Shown here piece after piece: positions 9,029 to 20,123 of a DNA stretch of 64,000 bases (positions are counted from its first letter, which is position 1; every line of letters starts with the position of its first letter). This stretch comes from Dermatophagoides farinae (lineage: Eukaryota; Arthropoda; Arachnida; Sarcoptiformes; Pyroglyphidae), in contig NC_134684.1 in the NCBI RefSeq assembly GCF_024713945.1, positions 3,603,001 to 3,667,000 on the forward strand, in the 5' to 3' direction. The notes beneath the pieces are model-generated. The model did no database searches. It saw only the letters and a program-made list of their open reading frames with translations, and was not told the origin of the DNA. Made by a program: the position numbers and the translations under genes.

Positions 9029-10499
9029 AATTGATGATTATTGTAAATTTTATTTATTTATTTTTTTTTCAATTTTTTCCTATATAGTATAGTAGTAGTA
9101 GTATTATTGTGACAAATAATGTGTAATAATCATATCATATCATCATATATATTAAATATAATAATATTTATAATAAGACAAACAAAAATCCATTCAATGT
9201 CATAGATGACCAATGGAAAGCTGACCTTTTTTTCAGGTGTCGTAATGGACATTTTTTTTTGTTTTTCGTTTAAATCCTATATATATATAAAAAAACAAAT
9301 GTCTATATCCAAATATTGAATAATGAGCAATCCATGAGTAATTAGTAGAAATTATTAATATATTACTATCTTGAATGAATAATATTTTATGAAATGGTGA
9401 TAGTGTGTGTGTGTGTGTATTTAATAAGATGTGTCTTGAGGCTAAAACACTAATTATAATTGATAATAATTTCATAGTATGCAATATATAAGTGTGTGTG
9501 TGTGTGTGTTTGTATGTAGGCTTAATATCCTGGTGTTTCAATATATCGTTGATGTCGTAGTCATTTTTGATTATTATGACTCTTTATATTTCCAGGAACG
9601 AACGTTATTTTTTTTGTATGATGATGTTGCTTATTGTTGATGATGATGATGATGATGGGGGCAGAGTGTTTATTTTCGTAATTTTTTTTGTTGTTGTTGT
9701 TAACAATTATTTCGATTATGATAGATACCATTGATATGGGCAAACATTTTCTTCTGTCTTATGATTGGCCCATTACGTTGTTGTTTGATTTTATTTTGGC
9801 GTTGATATTGTTTTTTGGTAATCTGTTTTTTATTCATTCGTCGATCATTTTTGTCATTCGAATTAATGATGGATACAATTAATGCTATTTGATGATTCGG
9901 ATTAAATTTAAATTTAGATGAAAAAAAGAATAAAGAAAAGAAAAGAAAATGCGTTAGTGAAATGGAAAACAAAAAATTCAATTGAAGAATATAATAGGAA
10001 ACATAAAAATGTTCAATGCCACATCAAGAACATTTAATTCATGGTTCCTCTTTGTTTTTTTTTAACATCGAACACAGATGCATCAATGTTGCCATGAATA
10101 TAAAAATATATCCTCTCTTTCTCTCTCTCTCTCTCTCTATCTATCTCTCAAAGAAGCAAATTTCAAGGATTCTTTTTTTTCTCTTTCTTTCCAGCAACAG
10201 CACTGTAATTGTCGAAATACAGTTGTTTTTTTTTGGCAATATGGCGCCAAAAAACATCAGAAAATCAGCTGCTAAAAACGACGTAGTCAATCAATCAAAT
10301 CGATCTCAATCATATCGATTGGATGCACAGATTGCATTGATTTTTAACCATGACGCAATTCAATCTATTTGACACATATTATACTACTATTTGGGCTTGT
10401 AAATAACAATAGTCAAACAAAAAAAAAATTACGTGATGATGGTGAAATTTTATCCTTCCTCATCATATATGACAATTGATTTTTGTTCTTCAAAGGAAA
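9029..10499. other. Non-coding stretch rich in simple repeats
   Basis: 1.47 kb between DNTTIP1 and TP53INP. It holds A/T runs, (GT)n tracts (about 9405-9418 and 9492-9510), (GAT)n at about 9640-9657 and (TC)n at about 10113-10138. A 43-codon ATG frame (10231-10371) follows a pyrimidine-rich CAG, but it has no recognisable features. The right part is probably the TP53INP 3' UTR. Confidence 0.5.
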
Positions 10500-11414
10500 C
10501 TAACCTTTATTATTATTGTTGCAATTCAAATGGGCCAATGGAACATTCGAAACATTGTTGTTAAATGTTTGCATTGATCCTACATTGGATTTCAATTTTT
10601 TGCCATTATTTTCTTTATTGTTATCCAATTTTTTCGATGCCTGTTGAATTCTAGCCAGAATTAATTTCCGTTGTTCAGCCTTATTCATTGACAATGGTTG
10701 TAAAGCGGTAGAAGTGGCAATTGTCAACGATGGTCGTTGAACAGTAACCATTGCGATTGGTGCTGGTTTTTTAACAAACAAATTATCAAATACGCTCATC
10801 GATGGATGTTCAATCAATAGGTTTTCCATTTCTTCTGCTTTTTTACCATTGGTCATTGATTTTTCATAATGATGATGATTTTTACGTTTACTTTGTTTAA
10901 AACATTCTGGAGGATCAACTAACCATTGTTCATCTTTGGATGTTGTTGTTATGTTATGTTGTCGAATGGCAGTCAAATTTTTATTGCTATTATTATTATT
11001 ATTAATAATAATATTGGAAGCAATATTTGTGGGCAGTTTTGATTTCACCTTTTTTCCTTGATTCTTATTCCTATTAATATTATTACCATGATCGATAACA
11101 TGATCGATAAGAATCCAATCATTTTCAATATTGGTCAATAAACAATTTGATTCGGAATCGTTTGCATAACAACCAAACGATGATGATGTTGTTGATGGTA
11201 ACGTTGTCGATGAATTTTCTCTTTGTTTATTATTGTTATTATTATTATTCGAATTCGATTGTTGCAATGATGGAACCGAATTCTGAAGTGTTTGATTATT
11301 ATCGTCGTCGTTGTTTTTGTTTTTGTTTTTGTTGTTGTTATTGTTGTTATCGTCGTTATTAGAATTTTCAAGTGATCTTCCTACACCAAAAACATACTGA
11401 GCGAATGTAAACAT
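10500..11414 (-). CDS. TP53INP: TP53INP (DOR-type) autophagy/transcription cofactor
   Basis: 304 residues, very Asn-rich. Three family blocks survive among the low-complexity runs: NDWILIDHV (about 98-106), the LC3-interacting region of the WxxL type; EQWLVDPPECF (about 162-172), matching ESWFITPPPCF; and MENLLIEHPSMSVF (about 196-209), nearly identical to human TP53INP1/2. Near the C terminus, LSMNKAEQRKLILARIQ fits the basic nuclear/nucleolar segment. The family shuttles between nucleus (coactivator) and autophagosomes. The stop overlaps a G|GTTAGT donor-like site, so an extra 3' exon is possible; as read, the protein ends NNNNKG. Poly-Asn tracts come from (AAT)n-type DNA. It is flanked on both sides by long non-coding DNA, unlike the housekeeping genes here. 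Confidence 0.85.
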   Translation of the reverse strand: MFTFAQYVFGVGRSLENSNNDDNNNNNNKNKNKNNDDDNNQTLQNSVPSLQQSNSNNNNNNNKQRENSSTTLPSTTSSSFGCYANDSESNCLLTNIENDWILIDHVIDHGNNINRNKNQGKKVKSKLPTNIASNIIINNNNNSNKNLTAIRQHNITTTSKDEQWLVDPPECFKQSKRKNHHHYEKSMTNGKKAEEMENLLIEHPSMSVFDNLFVKKPAPIAMVTVQRPSLTIATSTALQPLSMNKAEQRKLILARIQQASKKLDNNKENNGKKLKSNVGSMQTFNNNVSNVPLAHLNCNNNNKG

Positions 11415-14400
11415 TTCTTTCAGACCAAAAAAAAAAAAAAGAAAAAATGAAAGAAAATGGATTCAAAATAATTTCAATAACGTTGATTATGGTGAATATA
11501 TATAAATAATAATTTTCTATAATATGAAAATGAGACGTCAATATTTATAATGGCCAATATGATTTTTAGAATAGTAGTGAAGAGATGTATTTACAAACAA
11601 ATCAATTCAAATCAAATGAATAAAATGAAAATAATATAACAATGTTGAATGTCAAAGTCAAATTTATATACAAGTGAACAAATGACAAAAAATTTTGTAA
11701 TCAACAAATGAAAATTTGATGATGTGAATTGATATAAATGATGACTACTATGTTTTGTGTGTGTATGTAATAATTCTTCTATTTCGAATACTTTTTATAC
11801 CATAAATCGGTTTATGGGTTAAGACGATGGATTTCTGTTTTTTTTTTTTTTTTGGTAGGTGTTGATAAATGACGAAATGATCTGGTATGTAGATGATGAT
11901 GATGATGATGAAATATGGATAAAAAAAATAACATCTACAAAATCATTTGTTTGTTTGTCAAATGGAATTTGAACAGAATTATATCTATGCAAGAGAGATA
12001 GTACGTGTACATATGAATGGTGATGATGATGATGATGATGATTTTGACAAATACGAATCAATGGCGATGATGATGATGATACTTGAAGCATTTACACACA
12101 CACAAAAAAAAACATTGAAAATTGTAATCAATTTATATGTATACACACACACAACAACAACAAAAAAAAACAGAAAGCAGGATGAATTTGGTTCACTGCG
12201 TCATAATATAAAACCAACCAACCAATCCTTAACAACAACAACAACAACAAAAACAAAACAAAAACATCCAAAAAAAAAAAAAAAAACACTAAACAACAAC
12301 AACAATGTTAACGACAATCGCAATACGAGTTTTTTTTTTCTCTGCTATATCCAGTTGTTGTCGATTGTAGTCGATTGTTGTTGTTGTTGATGGTTTGTGG
12401 TTCCAGCCAGTTTTTCTCTCTTTTCGTTGTTGTTGTTGTTCATTTCTATATAGCCCAATTGGTGTATAATATGTAGCTGTGTGATATTAAAAAAAAAACT
12501 CGAAAAATCTCGAATCCAGTTATATATATCCACCATCTATCTATATGGTCAACGCCTCTTTTTCGTGTATATATATACAAACAAAACATTCGTTCATGAA
12601 ATGACGTCGATTGAATTGAGATTTCGACATACAGTAATACCCCGCTTAACGCGGGGGTTACGTTCCAAAAATTCTGAGCGTTAAGCGAAACAGCGCTAAG
12701 CGGGGCTATCTTTACATAATGCATTTTTACCCTTCATATACAATGTAACAATGTAATGCAATGTAGGGTAATTATACAGCGTTATATCGAATCAGCGCTA
12801 AACGGGGCAGCGTTAAGCGGGGTATGAGTGTATACACAATTGATAATGACAGTTAGTTAGTTTTTTTTTGACTGTTTTATTATATTGCATCTACAAATAT
12901 TATAACCACACAGAGTTTGATGACTTTGTTTTGTTTTTTTTCTCTCTCTCTCTCTCTCTCACACACACACTCAATCTTTTTCATCATTTACAAACAAATG
13001 ACAAAAATGACAACAACAACGAATTGGCAACGAATTTTCATTGCCAAATTTAAATTAAATCAAACAACAACAGTATTATGACATTACAAAATTTTTTTTT
13101 TTGGTAGTAGTATATGATGATGATGATAATGATTTAGAAATTTTCATTATCGAAAAAGAAACACAAAATTCATTCATTCAATTCTGAATATAATCTACAC
13201 ACACACACAAACAAGGTGCCTTTGCCATATTATTAAAAACAATGGAATAATAATGGATGACGATATGAAAAAAAAGAAGAAAATTCTTATATATATAGGT
13301 AGGTGTGTTTTGTCAGTTGCGCCCAAACACAACATTTTCTACATTCTGTTTCCAGGTTTCTTTTTTTTTCTTTTTTTTTTTTGGTGATGAATGGGGTGTT
13401 CAAGTGCTGGTGTGTATATATCATCATCATCAAGAGTCATATACATTAATTTATGGCTCAATACACACACACATACCACACACAATTGCAAACGCACACG
13501 CACTCCCTTGGTGACAATTTTTTTTTTTTTTTTGGCTCTTTTGTTTTAGTGATACTATTTTTTTTCGATATATCAGGTGTACGTTTATGTGTGTGTGAAG
13601 TATACAAGTATTTTTAGCAAAATTAAAACAAAACAGAAAAAAAATCCAAGTTTTGTATCCAATTCTTGAATGGTAATCAAAAAAAATGTACCTAAATGTG
13701 AATTTGTTTTGAAGGAAACCGACGACAAATTCGACCCAGTAACCAACATACATACCATACACACATGCACACCCACACACACCCATTGGATATAAATGTA
13801 ATAAGAAATGTTCATTTGCGTAAAACCTTATTTGACAGGCTAATAATACCAAAAAAAAAAAAAACTTTATAGTTTTTTTTAATGCTTTGAACATAATGAT
13901 AATAATAATAATACTAATGCCGGGCCCATTTTGATTGCATTCTTTTTTTCATCATTTATACAATACCTGAAACATTTTTTTTTTTTTTTTGAAGATAAAA
14001 ATTGACCAGATATATATACTAATAATGTATACATTTAATTTAATGTCCAGTACTGGACTTGTTATAATGATGATGATGATGACCATATGAAATCTATGAA
14101 ATGAAGAAGAAGAAAAAAAACAAACAAACGAACGAACCAGATTATATGGCCTTCTGGAGACACTAGGCAATTATCTTCAATTTTATATATTATATATGCA
14201 AGTCGTTAATATTTGATTCGCTCCTGGTCGAATTTCTTTTCTTAGCTGTTTGTTTGTTTTTTTTTTTCTTTACTACCATTATTCAGATAATGTTTCAAGA
14301 ATGTTTCATCAACTGAATGAATCTTTACAACTCAACAAATCCATAATAAGATGAGATCAAAACGAATTTTGCACATAAAAAAAACTGTATGGATGTCACA

Positions 14401-15801
14401 TTTATGTGGCAATAATAATGACATTATCAAATGTGGTATATACAGATAATATATATAGATATTTAACGACCAAACACACACGTTCCAGTGTTGTTTGAAA
14501 CGTTAGATTCGCACCCACACACACACACATTTTTATTCCATAATTTGATTTTTTTCAAAACAAATTAGCCTAGATATGAATTTTTTTTAGACATGATACG
14601 GGCAATGGTCAAGCTTGTAATGGCAATTGTAATAGTGGTTTTTTTCTCTTGTCCATAAATATCATGATGATGATCAGCTATGATGACCTTAAATCGTTCA
14701 AGAACAGGTTGACCAAAAAAAACGGTAACAATTCGAATAAATAGTCTTTGAATCTCTAAATGTACAAAGATTTCACGTTTATTGATCATTTTTTTCGGTT
14801 ATGATGATCATGATCATGATGATCATGGTATAACGGGTTTTTGGTCTATCATAGCATTGTGGTCGATCATGAATTTGGTTTTTCATTTCTGGTTTTTTTT
14901 CTTTCATTCTCTCTCTCTTTTCTTCTGGATATGTGCAGATATGTCGTGAGCATAGGATTGTTATCCTCGACCATTTTTCATTCAAAAAGCGCGCGTGCAC
15001 ATTTAGTTGAAATGAGTGAGAGAGAGAGAGAGAGAAGACTCATCTTCATGTGTCTTGTTCTCTTTTTCATTCATTCTGGTTTATATGGTGGTGGCCAATA
15101 TATTTTTTTTTCTTCAGGGAGCCAGGATCCCGTTTTTCTTCCATCGTACACATTCTTTATGGCTATAGCCAATCATAACCATCATCGTTTGAATAGGCAA
15201 AATCGACGAAAAGGTTGTCGCCTTGTCGTCTTTCTCTCTCACTCACTCATTCACTCTATCTCATTCTTTTTTGGCTTTTCAATCTCATTCGGTTCTTGAT
15301 CGGATCGGATCTTGTCGCCTTGCCGTTTTTTGTTGTTGTTGTTTTTGGTTGGTTGGTACCGTTGTGTTGCTACTCACATTCTTTCTTCCTTTTTCTCTCT
15401 TTCGATATTCTTCTTTACACACTCAATTCCACTCAATATTTGATCGTAGCTGTTTTCAATGCTTGAATAGAGAATTTCTTCTGGATCAGTTAACCGATCG
15501 AACGAATTAAATCAATCGATTCACTACCGACCGAATTTGTCCATCAGATCAAGTTGGCCATCATAGAATTTATTTTTGGGTTCTGATTATTATTGTTCGA
15601 GTTTTTTTTTCTCTGTTTTCACACAAATTATGTGATATACATAATAATCCAAAAAAAATGGATGAAAAAACAAAATTGATTTTTTTTTCTCATTGACTCA
15701 TTAATTGATCGATCGATTGATTGATTGATTGACTGATTGATTAATGATCATTGAGCACATTTGTCGTGTTGTGCAATATCGAATGTTTTATAAATTATTG
15801 A
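11415..15801. other. Gene-poor block with microsatellites, one MITE and the LAP gene 5' region
   Basis: 4.4 kb with no supportable protein gene. Contents are (GAT)n at 11894-11910, 12019-12041 and 14068-14081, CAA/ACAA tracts around 12230-12305, (TC)n/(AC)n at 12941-12970, a pogo-type MITE at 12632-12830, and a (GATT)n run at about 15705-15742. The right end, 15.4-15.8 kb, should contain the 5' UTR and promoter of the LAP-type gene. The many 60-150 codon frames here are low-complexity and overlap on both strands. Confidence 0.55.
12632..12830. mobile_element. pogo/Tc1-mariner-type MITE, 199 bp
   Basis: Terminal inverted repeats are CAGTAATACCCCGCTTAACGC at the left and GCGTTAAGCGGGGTATGAGTG at the right, flanked on both sides by TA, the target duplication of the Tc1-mariner/pogo superfamily. 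The interior holds further GCGTTAAGCG / GCGCTAAGCGGGG copies in both orientations, so the whole unit can fold. It is far too short to code for a transposase, so it is non-autonomous. The CAGT start and the GC-rich repeat stand out sharply from the AT-rich surroundings. The terminal repeats still match at 19 of 21 positions, suggesting moderate age. Confidence 0.75.
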
Positions 15802-18025
15802 ATGGGTATCTTTAAAAAGTGTCCGTGTTTTTGTACGGGACGACGTCGACGACGTTCACAATCGAGCTTGTTTGGTGGTGGTGATCATTATAATAGTAAT
15901 GCCACTGGTGGTGGTGGTGGTGGTGTTGGTGGTGGTCATATCGATGGTGGTATCGACGATGATAGTGATCCTTCCATAATCAAAGAGCTTGATTATAGCC
16001 ATTGTTGTTTGGAAGATGTACCGGCCACTATTTTTACATTTGAACGTACATTAGAACGTTTAAATCTTGAATCAAATCAAATTCGTGACCTGCCAAGAGT
16101 GAGTGTTGAATTTCTATTTTTCATTTGTTCAATTTATCCAGAAAAAAAATGTCATTTACATTGATTTTTTTTGTGTGTGTGTCTGTGTTTAGGCATTATT
16201 CCATTGTGAAGAATTACGGCAACTAAATCTAAGTGATAATGAATTACAATCAATTCCGGCTGCCATTTCATCATTGAACAAATTAGAGGAATTGAATTGT
16301 TCAAAAAATCATATATTACAATTACCGGACAGTATAAGACAATGTAAATTGTTAATGGTGGTTGAAGCATCAATCAATCCACTTGGTCCACGGCTACCCG
16401 ATTCATTGACACAATTAATCAATTTACGGGAATTATTTCTAAACGATGCATTTGTAGAATTTTTACCAGCAAATTTTGGAAAGTAAGTATTCCATGATTG
16501 ATCAATTTTAAAATTAAAAAAAAAAAAATTCTTTCACTCATATATCATCAAATATTGTAGATTGACTCGGCTACAAATAGTTGAACTTCGTGAAAATCAT
16601 CTGAAAACATTGCCCAAATCAATCAATCGTTTGGTTGAATTACGACGATTGGATATTGGCCAAAATGATTTTATTGAATTTCCCGATGTAATCGGTAGCC
16701 TATACAATCTTAATGAACTATGGTGTGATTTTAACAAACTTGTCACAATACCCGATGTAAGTTTTTATCATTAATTCTGTTTTGGAACACACACGTAGAA
16801 AAAAAACAAAACTGAACCCACAAACCATAACAATAATTCATCAATTATTCATCCTGTCTTGTCTTTATTTAGTGAATGAATCTCTTTTTTTCAACGCATA
16901 TTTAAATTGTCATCCATTTTTTTTTGTTGTTGTTGTTTCTAATTCATATATAGGTCATTGGTAATTTGACTCAATTAACTTATCTGGATGCTAGTTTCAA
17001 TAAAATCGAAGACATTTCTCCTGACATTGGTAAATGTTTTCAATTAACCGATCTGACCTTATCATCGAATAATTTACAAGAACTGCCCGATTCACTTGGT
17101 AATCTTCATCAGCTACTTGTGTTGAGGCTTGATGAGAATGAGCTCAAAACTATTCCATCGACCTTAGGAAGGTATGTCGATTGTTTATTTGTAGATTTTT
17201 GTTAATCATGTTTTTTTCATTAGCCTTAGCCAAATTGAAGAGATTACAATCAACGAGAATATGATAACCGAATTACCATTATCAATTGGTCATTTAAGAA
17301 ATTTACAAACATTGATAGCCGATTGCAATAAAATTGAACGTCTTCCGGATTCTATTTGTAGCTGTAATCATCTTCGGATATTATCATTGGCTGAAAATAA
17401 TATTAAATATTTACCCGATGATTTGGGCCGTTTATCATCATTACAAGTGTTGAATCTATGCAACAATTATCTAACTTATTTACCATTCTCATTGACACAA
17501 ATCACCAATCTAAAATCAATTTGGTTATCAGAAAATCAAACAAAACCATTAATGCCATTACATTCGGAAACATTGGATATACAACCAACCATGATTGGTG
17601 GTGGTCCACCACCATTAAAAATACTCACCTGTTTTCTATTGCCACAGACTAAATCAGAAGAACATACGACCACTGCCTTGGAACATCATTCTACAAATAA
17701 TTCACAACGACGAAAACTTTCATTCTTAACAGTCAACATTGATAAACCATTGATAACGGCCGAAAAAAAAGATTCCATTCAATCAATCAATAATAATAAT
17801 AACAATAATAATCCAGAATCATTTGAATCAAATGAATTGGCCATCATACCTTTAACTGGTTGTGGTCCAACCAACAATATGATGAATAAATCATTCCAAC
17901 GACAGCCAACACCATATCCAAAAGATTTAAAAGTTCAGGCAAGACATGCAAGAAATTTTGTCATGAAACATTTAGATCTGAATAATATCTATATTGAAGA
18001 AATCAAAACTGATGATAATTTGTAA
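15802..18025 (+). CDS. LAP-type leucine-rich-repeat protein (Erbin/Densin/LET-413-like) without PDZ
   Basis: Join(15802..16098, 16193..16482, 16561..16756, 16954..17171, 17224..18025), 600 residues; all junctions are GT-AG with consistent phases. After a basic, Cys-containing N terminus ([10 protein letters not shown]) and a Gly-rich insert, the LAP start [25 protein letters not shown] is very close to Erbin/Densin. About 16 leucine-rich repeats follow ([30 protein letters not shown]). The LAP-specific stretch [13 protein letters not shown]...LTCFLLPQ closes the array at about residue 460. LAP proteins organise basolateral polarity and junctions. Erbin, Densin and LET-413 carry a C-terminal PDZ domain; here the frame ends about 140 residues after the repeats, in TDDNL, with no PDZ. 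LRRC1/Lano is a known PDZ-less relative. The N-terminal cysteines may be palmitoylated (inference). Confidence 0.85.
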
Positions 18026-20123
18026 TTTGTATTTTCACACATTATATTCAGTTTGTTGATGATACACCAAAGTCTTCTTCTTCGAAAAAATTTTATGTAC
18101 AAAAATTTTTTTTCCAATTTTTATCGATTTTAGCTTTTATTGATTGATGACATTAGTCTCACGTTCATTTTTTTTTTTTTGTTATTATCATTGTTGTTTT
18201 TTGTTGATTGTTTTTTTTTCTCTTGCTTCGATGATGATCATCGTCATCGTCATCGTTGTTGTTGTTGTTGTAAATTTGCTCACATACAAAACACACACAC
18301 ACACAATACAACTATAATTTACATCTGATTATTTTGTAATAATGAAAACTATCATCATCATCATCATTTATTATTATTATATACTTTGGAACACAAGACA
18401 AAATATATTACTACTATGAATATTACTACCACACGCACCTTACACTTGCCATAGATCAAAAATCGTCATTTCCCAACAACAATTGTTGTTGACAACTTAT
18501 GAATCTCATTTAATTTGTTATGATTATTCTGTGATATAAACACATACACACACACACACACACACCCACACTTGTCTATATATCTATACACATTATCACA
18601 ATATTTGGCCATTTAAAACTTTGATCTATCTATCTATCTATATTGACAACATTGACGACTTGTTATATCTATCTCATACACTCACACAAAAAACAATGAT
18701 CTGAAACCAAACCAAACCAAATCAATCGATTGATCGATTATTCAAAATTGTTTGTTTTTTTTTTGCCAGTTTTTTTTTCACTCCACACTTACACATTTTT
18801 TTTTCTTTATGAGTGATTAATAATTAATAATAATAATAAATAATAAGATCGAAAAATGAAAATAAAATATTTTATTCATTCATTTTGAATTGTAATTTTT
18901 CCCCCCTTCCCCGTCCACAATGAGTATCATTAATTGATTGATTGATGATCAATATAACAGGTGTGAAAGGACAAAAAAGGAAAAAAGGATTAAGAGTCAT
19001 AGGCGTTTTTTTTATATATATGTTTGTGTGTGTGTATGATTCAGTTATATATAGACAATATGTAATAAAAAAAAAGAGAATTTTACAACAAACAAACAAA
19101 AAAATCAAGTCAATTTGAAATGATAAAAAAAAAATTATAAAAAAAGGTGATGATTGATTGAATATACAGTAGAAATGAGTTTGAATATGTGTGTGTGTGT
19201 GAGTCGTATCGATGTACTTGGTGACTTACAAGATGATGATTCAAGAATTGTAAGCAACAGGTCACAAATGATCATAATGATGATGATGATGATGATGATT
19301 GAGACACAAATGAATTTGAAATTTTTGATTAATTTGGTGAGCGTTGAACATGAAAATATGTCTTCTTTTTTTTTCATTTTATAATGATTAGATAGCATTC
19401 AGTATACTTTGGGTAAAGTAGAGTTTTTTTGTTGATATATATATAGATGTGACATGTATATTTTTGTTCTGTTTTCTGTTTTGTTGGAGCATAAAAAAAA
19501 CAAAAACAAAAACTGAGATTATAACAGATTTTATGCTCAACTGTGTAGAGCTGGATAATAAAAAAATCAATATTTGAAGAAGAAAAAAAAAGAATGAATG
19601 ACTTGCCCATGATTGATTGATTGAAGCAAAAATAAAGAAAATAAAAAGATTGATGATTGATTGAGATTAAAAATTGGCCAACTCGGTTGAGATTGTTTTG
19701 AATTCAAAAATAAACGACCAGAATTTGAATATTTTGCACATTTAGTGATGACAATTTTTGTTTTTGTTTTTGTTTTTTTGTTTTTCTTCAATAAGAAGTG
19801 AACACAGATACACATACATGACCCAAAAAATAAAAAGGATATATTAATGCTAATGCTAATGATGATGATGATAATGATGGATGCATAGGCGAAAAAGGGA
19901 GTAAGAAAGGGGTATCGACAAATAATTTCAATTTCAAATTCAAACATATGAAAATAATCTGAACTCCAGATTCATGAAGAATTTGAAAAAGAAATAAAAA
20001 TTTGTCAATACATCACAGTTTGGTTGATTTGGTATTTTGTTTTGTCAATTTGTAGATAAAACCCGTTTGAATGCCGACAATAATTTACCGGATAAGATGT
20101 GTGTGGGGGGAGGAACCGATGGT
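18026..20123. other. 3' flanks of two convergent genes, microsatellite-rich
   Basis: 2.1 kb between the LAP gene and the receptor gene, which face each other. It contains (CA)n at about 18547-18565, (ATCT)n at about 18627-18642, (GAT)n at about 19278-19299 and a perfect 18-base palindrome, CAACAACAATTGTTGTTG, at 18474-18491. It probably consists mainly of 3' UTRs; no coding features seen. Confidence 0.5.

Noticed and set aside
9233-9981. Overlapping 60-100 codon frames on both strands
   Set aside because: Low-complexity (TH)n, (SL)n and poly-Asn/Ile/Phe translations of microsatellites; no family signal and no splice logic.
11819-15510. Many frames of 60-150 codons between TP53INP and the LAP gene
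   Set aside because: They translate T/A runs, CA, TC and GAT repeats, overlap each other on both strands and lack conserved motifs.
18474-18491. 18-base palindrome CAACAACAATTGTTGTTG as a regulatory site
   Set aside because: CAA and TTG runs are so common here that such a palindrome is expected by chance.
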